From the NCBI GenBank assembly GCA_026120185.1, contig JANUWF010002354.1, forward strand, positions 372,001-436,000: a DNA stretch of 64,000 nucleotides. The letters are read 5' to 3'. A program made the position numbers and the translations under genes. Position 1 is the stretch's first letter. Each line of letters begins with the position of its first letter. The notes under the pieces were generated by a model. The model did not search any database and was not told where the DNA came from. It saw nothing but the letters and a program-made list of their open reading frames with translations. This document shows positions 47,855-64,000 of the stretch, in pieces. This stretch comes from Voacanga thouarsii. Its lineage: Eukaryota; Streptophyta; Magnoliopsida; Gentianales; Apocynaceae.

Positions 47855-49622
47855 TCAGTAAAGTTTTCGTGAAAACATCTGCGAGGTTGTCACATGACCG
47901 AATTTGTAGCACATCAATTTCACATTTCTTCTAAAGTTTGGTGACCTATGTTGTGTCCGATCTCCTTTAATATATTCTCCTCGTAATTGCACTATGCAAG
48001 CTGCATTCTCTTCATAAAGAGGAGTTGGAATATTTCTAATATATGATAATCCAAACTTTCTTGGATATAATAAATTATTCTCTACTTGCTTCATGAATGG
48101 TTGTAATTTTAGCATAATTTGAAGAAGTAGCTGCTTGGAGATATCGGAGGACTTGTTTAATTCCATTCTAATGTCGTCGTGTTAGTGAAGAACTAAATCT
48201 TGCTAATAAATTGATAGTAAAAGCAATATCAGGTCGTGTATTATTAGCAAGATACATTAATGTACCAATTGCACTGAGATATGGTATTTCAGGACCAAGG
48301 AGTTCTTCATCATTTTCTTGAGGTCGGAAATGATCTTTATCCACATTTAATGATCGGACGATCATTGGAATATTCAATAGATGTGTTTTGTCCATGCCAA
48401 ATCTTTTTAGAACTTTTGCTGTATATATTGAATAAATGTTCTATTTGCTAAATGTTCAATTTGTAAACCAAGGCAAAGTGTAATTTTACGACCATCCTTG
48501 ATGTCGAATAATCAATTGTTTCTTGGAGCTCTTCAAGAGTTCCAATAAGATTAATATCATCAACATATATAGCTAATATCACAAATTTAGAACCAGATTT
48601 CTTAATAAAAACACATGGACATACTTGATAATTTTTAAATCCCGCTTTCAATAAATATTCACTAAGACGTGTGAACCATATGCGCCCAGATTGTTTCAGG
48701 CCATATAATGATTTCTGCAACTTGATGGAATAATTTTTACGAGGATAATGTTTATATGCTTCAGGCATATGAAATCCTTTGAGAATTTTCATGTAAACAT
48801 CATTTTTTAAATTTCTATATAAGTAAGCAGTGACAATATCTAATAGGCGCATATCTATCTTTTCATGTACTGCCAAATTGATAAGATATCGGAATGTAAT
48901 AGCATCAATAACAGGAGAATAAGTTTTATCATAATCAATACCTGATCTTTGTGAAAAACCTTGGGCTACTAACCGTGCTTTATATCGTATAATTTCATTA
49001 TTTTCATTGCGCTTTCGTACAAATATCCATTTGTAGCCAACAGGTTTTACACCTTCTGGTGTTCAAACTGCAAATCCGAAGACTTCACGTTTTGTTAGTG
49101 CATTTAACTCCGATTGAATCGCATCTTTCCATTGTAGCTAATCTTTTCTATGCCGACATTCATCAACTGATATTGGTTCAGGATCATCATTATCCTGTGT
49201 AACATCAAGAGATATATTGTATGCAAATATATTATCAATAACAGTTTCTATCCGATTCCAACTTCTATCGGAAGTGGTATAATTGATAAAAATTCCAGTG
49301 TTACTTTCATCAACTTCTGGTTCTTTGTCATCAATATGAACATTTGGAACATTTAATCCTCTTTTATTTCGAGGATTTTTATCTTTAGAACCAAGAGGTC
49401 GGCCACGCTTTTGGCATGTTTTTGGCTCAACAGCTATATGTATAATCTTTTGTTCTGTTGGAATTTCAAGTTGAATATGAGCATCTATAGCTGGAATATG
49501 CGATTTTGTTACTCTTTCGGAGTCAACAAAAGCGTCTGGCATTTGATTTGCAATGCTTTACAAATGCATTATACTGTTGAACTTCAAGTTCACACACGCT
49601 TGTATGCGGATCAAGATAATTT
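47855..49622 (-). pseudogene. Copia reverse transcriptase and RNase H remnants
   Basis: From about 49622 downward: INYLDPHT..CELEVQ, MPDAFVDSERVTKSHIPA, KRGRPLGSKDKNPRNKRG, then WKDAIQSELNALTKREVFG, YKARLVAQGFSQRSGIDYD, LYGLKQSGRIWFTRLSEYLL, the catalytic IYVDDI, then NTRPDIAFTINLLARF and LYEENAACIVQL from RNase H. Several stops and a frameshift separate the blocks (stops at about 49135 and 49062), so no protein is made from it. Confidence 0.85.
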
Positions 49623-49959
49623 ATGATGTTGTCCAATCAATATCTTTCTTATACTGCTTTTGTTCTCCTCATAATTTAGGGAATAATATTTCACAAGAGA
49701 ATAAGGGAAAAGAAAAGAAATGTAAGAACATGATGACAAGTAGGAAATGCCAAGAAATCGATTATAAAAATCTCCTTTTTTTTTCACTCTTTCCGGTACT
49801 AACTTTTCCTCTTCCTCTCTTGTCTTTTCTTCTCCTCCGACTCTTTATCTACCATCTACCTCTTCTTCTTCCTCATACAGATATATATATGTATGTATCG
49901 ATATATATCTCAATCATCAATCATTAGTAAACATAAAAAACAAAAATCACAAAGCAGAT

Positions 49960-51298
49960 ATGGAGATTCGTAATTCATTTGAGACATGGTCAAATTTTGA
50001 CTTGGTTTCTGCAGCAGATTTTGATGTATTTTCCTTTCCAAGCCAACCGTTTCCTCCTAATTCTAACGCATAAGATTTTAATATATTTTCCTTTCCAAAC
50101 CAACCGTTTCCTCCTCATTTTAGGTAAGATACATTTGAGGGCTTCCATTTATTTTTACTGTGCTTGATAATGAAAGTAAACTATCTTTTGATTTGTTTTT
50201 GATATAAATCAGTGAACATACTGCTTTGGATCAATTTGATCTGCCCATGCAAGATACTGCTTTTGATACTGTTCCTCTTGATGCTATTCCTCTGAATAAG
50301 GATATGCTTGTGCATGATCCTTTCTACTCTCTAATAGATTTTGAACAAAGTCAAAATATGATTCCAGGTTATCATATATTCAAACATGGATTTTGAATGG
50401 TATTATCTTTACTAATATTATTTTTCTTTTTCTAGAAGAAATAATGAGTGGTATTGATAATGAAGTCGGAGTGAGGATCCATGATATGCATAATATCGAA
50501 GTTCAAAATATTATTTCAGATGAAATTCTTATAGAGAATAAAAGGATTAAGAGGCATAGAGAGAAGAAGGGTAATAATACCCAGACACTATCAAGAGAAA
50601 CTATTTCGCAATACTTTTACCTGCCAATCAAGAGCGCGGCCAAAGAATTGAATATTGGCATAACCCGTTTCAAGAAAAGATGTAGGGAGTTAGGAATTCG
50701 TCGATGGCTTCACAGGAAGTTGATGAGCTTGGAAACCCTAATCCAAAATGTTCAGGTTCTCTCTCACACACACACACTTATAATTTGCAAGTATGAAACT
50801 ATGAAAGATTTATAAGTAAATAACTGATGATATCACTTCGATTTACAGGAGATGTAAAATAAAGAAGAAGGAGGATATATGGCTGAGAAGAAGTTGAAAG
50901 AAGCCATTGAGATACTGGAATATAAAAAGCAGTTGGTGGAAGAAAGTCCTGATACGCAGTTGGAGGACCAAACACAGCAATGGAGACAAGCATGCTTCAA
51001 GGCTAAATATAATGAGAAACTTAAGTATAATAAACTTAAGGGGATTATAAAATTCTAATACTCATTTCACAATAACTTCACGGTTAATTCTTCTGTTAGT
51101 CTAGATGTTGGTTCAAAATGGAATGAAAAGGAGGAGGATGCCAAAGAAGAGGAGCTGAAGTCCATAATTGCTAATTGTTTGTCTTCCTCTAATGTAAATA
51201 TTGAAAAAGAACAATCACAAACATTCATCTTAAATTTGTCAGCTCAATTGCAAAAGAGCAATTACAAACATGTATCATCAAGTTCATATGAACACTAG
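49960..51298 (+). pseudogene. RWP-RK (RKD-type) transcription factor copy inside the Copia element
   Basis: Four exons join in phase: 49960-50123, 50213-50367, 50436-50755, 50849-51298, with normal GT-AG introns. The DNA-binding core (TISQYFYLPIKSAAKELNIG, ITRFKKRCRELGIRRW, LHRKLMSLETLIQNVQ) is clearly RWP-RK, but the signature Pro is Leu (RWLHRK for RWPxRK). Three in-frame stops occur: TAA 50071 inside a short tandem duplication in exon 1 (ATTTTCCTTTCCAA.CCAACC twice), TAA 50855 just after the conserved block, and TAA 51056. The tail beyond is acidic and coiled-coil-like (EEDAKEEELKSIIANCLSSS). About 340 bp of possible promoter/5' UTR precedes it within the element. RKD factors act in egg-cell and embryo programmes; this copy is probably not functional as a full protein. 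Confidence 0.88.
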
Positions 51299-51339
51299 TG
51301 ATATGAATAAAAGATGTAATGCTTATTATTAATGAAAAT

Positions 51340-51944
51340 ATCATTTTCCCTTACTATTTCACTTTAAGTGGCCAGTATTTCTCTGTGATAAGGGAAATAT
51401 CGAGTGTGTCCATGACCATAATCACAGTCACTGCCACAATTACGACTAGAACGATTATAACGATGGCTTCTGCTGGAGCTAACAGCATTCACTTTTAGGA
51501 GTGCTGTTGAGTCAGTTCATTTGGCTTCATGATTGCTCAATAATAACTCATGTTAAATCTGTACACTTTGGATACTCTTTTTCTCGATATTGTTGTTGTA
51601 GGACAATATTCGATGCATGAAAAGTGGAGAATGTCTTCTCCAATATATCTTCATCAATAACTTTTTCTCCGCATAATTTTAACTGAGATGTAATTTTTTT
51701 TTATACATTGCGGAGTTCACAATTTTAAAATCTTGCAACTTTAGGTACAATCATTCATACCGTGCAGTTGATAGTACAACCATCTTCAGGTGGTCAAAAT
51801 TTTCTTTTCAGCATTTAGATATATTTTTGTATCGAGAACCCATCAGAAATATTAAGGGTTATAAATTTGAGTTTAGCTATAGAGATTAATAAATACGTAC
51901 CTGTCATCTGGTTTTAATAACGGTAGAGACTCGTATTGATAACG
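51340..51944 (-). pseudogene. Copia gag remnant and primer-binding region
   Basis: Minus-strand blocks match the Copia gag order: the HLKMVVLSTARYEWLYLKLQ region, DFKIVNSAMYKK, a LLMKIYW-like block, then NHEAK and LLKVNAVSSSRSHRYNRSSR near the end of gag. It is broken by stops and lacks a zinc knuckle. The primer site CGTTATCAATACGAG directly abuts the LTR at 51944. Confidence 0.75.
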
Positions 51945-52294
51945 TGTTATAAAATTTGAGTAGTGTTAGAATAAAATTTACACATTACACACTAATAAAA
52001 CTCTAACTATTCTTTACACAAGAATTTCTCTTTTTCTTCTCTCTCACAATTTTCTCTAATCTTTCTTTCACAAAATAATGGTGTATTACAAGTTTAGAGA
52101 ATAGTTCTATTTATAGAGCTCTAATTAGTGAAATAATCATGACATACATTATCTTCCACTAATCGTAATTAGTGGTGTCTCCACTAAATGGTAGACATCC
52201 ATAAAAATCTTCTCTAATGATTTATATAAATTTATAATTAGTGAAATTTTTATTAATTAATGGAGTTTTCAATAATTTTAAGATATTAATAACA
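51945..52294 (-). repeat. 5' LTR (element sense) of the RWP-RK-carrying Copia element
   Basis: 350 bp, a partner of 47282-47647. Its outer edge (52294) lies about 410 bp upstream of the CIPK8 ATG. Confidence 0.88.
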
Positions 52295-52396
52295 GAATAC
52301 AAATGGTCAAAGAGGTGACGCCGTTTCAGCGGCATTAATGAGATATATTGGAAAATAGTGAGAAGAAATGAGCCATTCACATGCTACCATAAAAAG

Positions 52397-52443
52397 TATA
52401 AACCAACCCGGCCACTGCACTGCTAATGCTTCAACTATTTAAA
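52397..52443 (+). promoter_or_regulatory. TATA-like elements of CIPK8
   Basis: TATAAACC at 52397 and TATTTAAA at 52436 are the only TATA-like words between the Copia target duplication (52299) and the ATG (52708). The second is followed by a CT-rich leader. Which one is used is not determinable here. Confidence 0.35.
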
Positions 52444-52707
52444 CTACAGCTGCTGCTTTCTTTTTCTCTGTAACTACTTTACCAATACCTAATCATCTGC
52501 TTTTTGTCCCCTAAGAATCCATAAAATTCGAAAGCACGAAGATAATTAAGAATTAGTCGAAACGATAAGTGCTAAAGAATAGCTTCTTCGTGAAGTTCAG
52601 TTTTCCTTTTCTGGAAAATAATTCGGATGCAAATGCTGGAAATTTGAAGGGGAAGATCATTCAAGGAGAGAAATTTGAAAATTTGAATTTATTCTTGTCG
52701 AGGAGAT

Positions 52708-57900
<5,193 letters not shown>

Positions 57901-59885
57901 TTTCTTTGTGTTTTGGAAGCTCATCCATTTTGTTGCAGAGTTCATCATTTGCGCCATTGTTGAGTTCATGGATCTGTCTCACGGTACACACGATGATGCT
58001 TCTTCTCACAGCCTTGTAGGTAGGGAGGGAGGGAGTCAAGCAATTCTGCTAACAGGGGCTAGATCCCCTAGTTTTTGTGCATCACTTGTATGTAAATTAG
58101 TGTTGAATCTAAATGTGTAATGTTCGAACACCTCGATAGTTTTGCTAATTTAACTAATCTTGTGATATTTGTGTAAGGGGTTTGCTCACAAGATTGGCAG
58201 CAGGAATGTGAAAGTTGTACGATCCATTACCATAGGAAGTAAGAAATATTGAAGTATTCGTTTTCATATTGACAAAGCATTTGAAATTGATCGCTGAGAG
58301 TGTTGATTCAATAATGGTGTGTCGCCATTGACTAGAGTACTGAAATGTGACTGGACTGCAAACTAGAGTGCAAAAGGATGGAAGACCACAGAATGTGTCG
58401 AAGACGGGGGCATGGTGGTCTATGATAAAGCTGATTCTCAACGGTTTGTCTTCCCGGGATCCAATTTTCTTTTCAATCACTCCAAATGCGATTCAATTAG
58501 TCCCAAGATCATCGAACACCGCTCTTAAACAAACCAGATTGGAAAATTAATTACATCCCAGAACTTATAAGGGGATTGCTCAGCATGTCATGTGGCTGAA
58601 TGGGCTGATTTCTCTTTTGTATGTGATTGCCTAAATCTAGTCTAATCGCCCTTAGTGCTGTGATAGTGGAGGTGCCTATATTCTTTCTTGTATTCATTCT
58701 GCTTTACATCTATATAGAGGTCAATACTTCATTCAGCAAAAGGAGAAAAAAAAAAAAAAGGGAAAATTACTAGCGTGGCCATAAATAGAAGTATAGAACC
58801 AAAAGGTGATCAAAAAGTGATACCTCCTGTATTTGCTTAATTGAGTTGAGAACCAAAAATTTGTGTGGAAGTTGTCAGGATGTTTAGCACTCTGTTGGCA
58901 GAGTTTTGGTGATAGGTTCCGTATAATTAAATCATACGTATTATCCATTTTTAAATAATAAAAAAGAACAACCATTCTATTTGCTTACAGCTTCGTACTT
59001 TTAAAAAATTAATCAAGTTTTTACTGATATCTATAACAACGATTCAGCGGATAATGCAATAATTATATACCTAATCAATTCAAGATTTGATTCCATGTCG
59101 ATGTCTTGCACTGTTGGAAGAAAAATATGCATAGTATTTTTGTCAGCATCTTTTGGTCTGGCTCACCTACCGAGTCACCAACTTCCTAAAGTTGCCTCGA
59201 AAATCCGTCTGACCTCACGCTCACTATCTTCACTACACCAACTCCGTGCAACCATACGAATTTGTAGTGCCCGCAGCAGAAAAATAAATACAGTAAAAAT
59301 AAAAACTAAAAATAAATATATATATTAAATTCAAATTTTATTTGATTAAATATACAAATGTACAATTATACAATAATATTTTTTTAACTATAATCAAAAT
59401 AAAAAATTTCGAGAGTTAAACGTATCTAAACTGTTTATATCACTAATTATAAATATACACACATGTATATAAACTTAGATAAATTTGTGAATAAAAATCT
59501 AAATTTTATATTATTATATTATTTTAGTTAAGTATTAATGTTTATATATAAATATAATTTTTTTTTATATTTTTATATATACATACTGTGTGAAGTGTGT
59601 TTAAATCCAAAATTTAATCTAATTTATCTTAAACTTAAGCATCATGTGAACTCAGATCGATTTGAGTCACATGCACTCAGTCTGATTTAATTCACTGACG
59701 TACAAGCCTAAAAAAATCACAATAATACTATTGCGTTTTCCCCCCCCCTTCCATATGCAATATACGTACTTTGGTTTATTGTCCTATTTAAATTTTTAAA
59801 TAGGCCGACACCCCATACACCAACCCAAGTCCTCTACAACCGAATCAAGAGCAATTGCTGCTGGCAGAGTTAGCGAAAAAGGCAA
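57901..59885. other. CIPK8 3' UTR and SHMT 5' flank
   Basis: The CIPK8 3' UTR probably extends for several hundred bases; an A-run at about 58743-58760 is the start of AT-rich intergenic DNA. 59280-59700 is AT-rich and looks like transposon debris. The last 100 bases before 59886 presumably hold the SHMT leader. No additional gene. Confidence 0.45.
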
Positions 59886-62800
59886 ATGACTATGGCAGCA
59901 GCACTCCGCAGGCTCTGTTCTCCTTCTTCCTCTTCGTTGAGGTCTCTCTGCAATGCCTCTTCCATCTATCATATGGTGAGTCTCTCTCTCCTTCTGTGAT
60001 ATATGTATGTTTACTTTCATGAATGTTGGATTCATTTTTGAAGTTTTAGTTAATATTTATGTGTTGTTTTGATATTTTGTAATTTATGCAGTCCTCTGTC
60101 GCTAATCAATCAGTACGTGAAAAGGAGAATTCTCGTATTACGGTGATGAAATCTCTAACCTTTGCTTCTCTTTTCCTTCTATTGCTTCTCTGTTTGAGTT
60201 TCTGCACGGGCGGTGATGTTGTTAGATCTTGTTTCGTTTGTGGATTAATGCGTTGATATTCTTTTCAATTTGATAAGCAGTGGATAAAACAATTGAATGC
60301 GCCGCTTGAAGAAATTGATCCTGAAATTGCTGACATAATTGAGCTCGAAAAGGCTAGGCAATGGAAGGTTCGTACGCTAATATAAAGTTCTGCTTTCTTT
60401 GTGCTTTAATCAGTTCCTAATGTTCCCGCCCATCAAACTTCAGGCAGTTCTTAACTTGGCTTTTGTTCACAATTTATAAATGTGTTATCAAGCTTCAGCT
60501 TACCACTCTTTTACTAATTCAGGATATAGTATCTAATTTAATCTTTTATCTAGGGACTTGAACTTATACCTTCAGAAAATTTTACATCATCTTCGGTGAT
60601 GCAAGCCGTTGGATCAATAATGACCAACAAATATAGTGAGGGATACCCTGGTGCTAGATACTATGGAGGAAATGAGTACGTGGGATTGCTTTACCACTAT
60701 CTTTCAACTTTTATTCTATACTATGTTGTTCAAATAGATTGTTCTCAAGGATACTGTTTGCCTTATTTTGGTTATGCATATACTTTTTCAAGTATATTGT
60801 ATATACAATTATACATACACCTCATCTAAACTCATTGATAAAATTGGCTTCTTGACATAAAGGTACATTGACATGGCTGAGAGATTGTGCCAGAAGCGTG
60901 CCTTAGAAGCTTTTCAGTTGGATCCTGCGAAATGGGGAGGTAAATGCATTTAAATTTTTTTTTTCTGTTTTGTTTTCTCCCCCTGTGGATGTAAATTCCA
61001 CGTTATCTCCTTTTGAAACAGTATATATTGCCGAACGTTTTTGTTTACTTTGATGATCTAGATGTCCCTTAGCCTTTAGCTATGCTGTCATTTGAATCCT
61101 ATAAACTCCGGCCAACATACTTTTTCCCCCTAAAGTGTTTTTTTCCTCCTCTTTAATAAAAAATTTCCCTTCCTTTGGTGTTATCAGAGCAGCTGCATAG
61201 ATTGGCTTGCAGATTTGATTTATTGAGAATGAATTTAGCCCATCTTGCCTGGTTGGCCAACTGCTAGTTAACCTAATTAAGCTGTTACTTGTAAACTGGT
61301 AGCCTTTTTGAGTCTCAGATTACATCCACCAAGTTGATAGAAGGAATAATGACCACTATGTCAACTTTCAACTTTGCAGTTCTGATTTTTCAGTTTCTCA
61401 ATTTATTTCTGGAAAATCAGTAACATAATTGAGAGATCATACACATGAAGACTTGAATATTTTGTTCTCAGTGGTATTGTTATTCAAATTACCTTGCATG
61501 CCAGTTTTTTTGGTTCTTCCTGTAGTTCACTTTTGTTTTTGGAACCTTCCTCTCAACAATTGTATTTTGTTCTTACTGGCAGTGAATGTCCAGTCACTAT
61601 CAGGATCACCTGCTAATTTTCAAGTTTATACTGCTTTGTTAAAACCTCATGAAAGGATAATGGCACTTGATCTTCCTCACGGTGGACATCTTTCGCATGG
61701 TTATCAGGTCATTGAAACTTCCTAAAATTTGATGCAGAAGGTTGTGTGTCAATTTTTTGCTTTATATACTGATTTGCACATCTCCCTTTCTGCAGACTGA
61801 CACGAAGAAGATATCTGCTGTGTCTATCTTTTTTGAGACAATGCCCTATAGATTAAATGAGAGCACAGGTTACATTGATTATGACCAGGTACTTTACTGC
61901 ATCTTTTGAAGATTCTTATAATCATTGGGAACATTGATATATTCTTAGTGGGTTCTTGTTGATTGTTATAATTGAGTGCTCGCCCTACTACTTTGTTCTT
62001 GTTAATTGGTAATAAATTGGTTGCTAGCAATAACTGACTACCAACATTGATTCACAGAGAAAAAAACAATGTTACTAAAGTTTCTGCCCTGCCAATGGCT
62101 TTCTTCTAAACTGTTCCTGATACTATTCCTTATTTATAGGACCACTGTTGGTAATTTAACAGTATTATGGCCATTTGTGGACCTCATACCATGTGCAAGT
62201 AATGCTTTAATACATAGTGTCTTATACAAGGTCGCAAGAGAAGTTGCAGTTTTATTATGTCATTTGTCCGTAACTCTGTAGCAAGTTGGCTTTTTCTAGC
62301 TATTGTTAAACATGAGACTTCGGTGCAGAAAAGAAATAATTCCACGTAACCTCCCTGATCTCTCATCACTTTCAAGTCTTAAGTTTCTTGTTTTTTTGAG
62401 CTTGGAATCCTTCACTACCCACCCTTCTCTCTCTCTCTCTACTGTCGTTCACTATTCCATTACATAACTTCAAAGCCACATGCTGAACAAAAGTATGCCT
62501 AATTTCTCTTGGGGTGGGGGAGGTGGGAGGTTCTCCTGTCTCCAAGTTTATAAGTGCCTCCGAGGGGGAGTCAGATTATCATTGATGATCAGAGGCTCAA
62601 CTATCTGAGGACCCGACTAGGTCATTGTTTTTTCACTAGGGACTTTGAAATCATTTCAGTATTGAGCATACAAATTGCTCCTGCACTGAAAATGGCTCTT
62701 GCAATCGTAAAATTATTTGACGTCTTGAAATTTCATGTCTGAAACAATTTTCAGGTTTTTGTTTTAGTTTAGGCTTTAGGGGAATGCAAGACGTTGTGCC

Positions 62801-63914
62801 GTTGTTGAAGTATATTGTTATCTGTCTCTCTCTGCAATTTTTGATCTTTTTCTGCATGCTTTAAGTTGTACTTCTACTATTATGTCTGCTGCCTGTAACG
62901 GATGAGTTCTGTCCATTTTACATGTCCTTCTCTTGAATATTGTTTGATAATGCTTCTTTAATGTACATTCTTCAAGACCAAGTATCATAATCTCATAAAT
63001 ACTGGTTCAACTGCAGATGGAAAAAAGCGCAGCACTCTTTAGGCCAAAACTAATTGTAGCTGGTGCAAGTGCTTACGCACGGCTATATGATTATGCACGA
63101 ATCCGCAAGGTAAACTTAGTCTTAGGAGTAGTTGTTTGGTAAACATTATACATTTTTCTAACTTCTAGAATTATTGCAATCGATACTAGTTTAAGTTTGG
63201 GTGAACTTGATAGGTCTGTGACAAGCAAAAGGCTGTTATGTTGGCTGACATGGCACACATTAGTGGCTTGGTTGCAGCTGGTGTCATCCCTTCACCATTT
63301 GAATTTGCTGATGTTGTCACAACCACAACACACAAATCACTACGAGGTCCACGTGGAGCAATGATCTTCTTCAGGAAGGGCGTAAAAGAGATTAACAAAC
63401 AAGGACAAGAAGTGAGTCTTTAAAAAAAAAAAAATCAATTTTGTTCTTTAATTTATCTGCTTATCATTTTCATGATGTGAATAACGAATTGGGGAGTTTT
63501 GTAAATGCCTGGTACAACAGTCCAAATCATTGGACTGTCTCACATACTCTGGGAGAGAGGTTTGCAATGTTGATATAAATGTAATTTCAAAAGTATCTTG
63601 CTCCATGTTCGTAACAAATTTTTCCTGGCTCTCAATTTGTCATCTCTAACACCCCTCCCACATGTTTCTCAAACCAAATTAAAAAAATAAAGAAAAAGGA
63701 AAATGGAAAAGGAAGGATTATGGTTGGTCAACGGTAAAATTTTGAAATGTATTCGGCTAATGTATTATTTTTGTCTCATTTCTTTTGAAACTTAAATTTG
63801 ATCTAACAGGTGTTTTGTGACTATGAAGACAAAATCAACCAAGCTGTTTTTCCTGGCCTTCAAGGGGGTCCCCACAATCACACTATAACTGCCCTAGCAG
63901 TTGCACTGAAACAG
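59886..63914 (+). CDS. SHM1: Serine hydroxymethyltransferase, mitochondrial type (3' part beyond window)
   Basis: Ten exons are visible (59886-59975, 60092-60142, 60281-60367, 60554-60675, 60863-60939, 61583-61707, 61796-61888, 63017-63109, 63214-63411, 63810-63914), 347 codons out of about 517 usual. The enzyme interconverts serine and glycine with tetrahydrofolate and handles photorespiratory glycine together with the glycine decarboxylase complex. The N-terminus ([20 protein letters not shown]) is a mitochondrial presequence; a second ATG at 59892 is an alternative start. Conserved blocks: [63 protein letters not shown], and the PLP-binding [13 protein letters not shown] (Lys287). The gene runs off the right edge inside an intron. 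Confidence 0.96.
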
Positions 63915-64000
63915 GTGTTCTTCTAAAATTCTATTTTTCATTTTCCATAGTTCTAATAATTTCTCATTTGTTTTTGGATTTGTATTTAATGAGTTTTTGG

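Larger units (their letters stand above)
47282..52294 (-). mobile_element. Copia LTR retrotransposon carrying an RWP-RK gene copy
   Basis: LTRs at 47282-47647 and 51945-52294 begin TGTTAT and end AACA. The element is flanked by the 5-bp duplication GAATA (47277-47281 and 52295-52299). On the minus strand the primer-binding region CGTTATCAATACGAG follows the 5' LTR (51944 downward), and a purine tract CCAAGGGGAAG precedes the 3' LTR (47648-47658). Gag remnants lie at 51340-51940 and reverse transcriptase/RNase H remnants at 47855-49622. The expected protease and integrase are absent and the space (about 49622-51340) is filled by an RWP-RK gene copy on the plus strand. LTRs differ at many positions, so this insertion is older than the intronic Copia element. 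Confidence 0.88.

Overview
This is a 64 kb piece of a plant nuclear chromosome. It is AT-rich, with GT-AG spliced genes, Copia elements primed by initiator-Met tRNA, TRIMs and many MITEs. Gene families and exon-intron structures fit a core eudicot, probably a rosid. I cannot name the species from the sequence alone.

Five genes look intact: a phosphoglycerate-mutase-like histidine phosphatase (+, 6423-10244), an ODR4-like membrane protein (-, 10970-22931), a single-exon PB1-domain protein (+, 36933-38336), CIPK8 (CBL-interacting kinase, +, 52708-57900), and a mitochondrial serine hydroxymethyltransferase cut by the window end (+, 59886 onward). The first two are tail to tail, about 0.7 kb apart. 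Apart from ordinary housekeeping or signalling roles I see no functional clustering among them.

The rest is mobile DNA and gene debris. 1-5.1 kb: tail of an arabinogalactan-like membrane protein next to a tRNA-like sequence, then a tandem TRIM array sitting inside a Stowaway-like MITE, then a Harbinger-like MITE. 11.3-17.8 kb: the last intron of the ODR4-like gene holds a MITE that was itself hit by a young Copia element (5-bp target duplication AATAT, nearly identical LTRs). 23-36.5 kb: gene desert with an unexplained inverted repeat, a degenerate Gypsy-type LTR, fragments of an ALDH10 (betaine/aminoaldehyde dehydrogenase) pseudogene, and a large foldback element interrupted by a hAT-like insertion. 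39-47 kb: a palindromic microsatellite, a papain-like (XCP-type) cysteine protease pseudogene, and several hAT and Stowaway remnants.

The most unusual object is at 47282-52294. A Copia element on the minus strand (5-bp target duplication GAATA) has lost its protease/integrase section and carries in its place, in opposite orientation, an intron-containing RWP-RK (RKD-type) transcription factor copy with three in-frame stops. The element lies about 0.4 kb upstream of the CIPK8 start codon.
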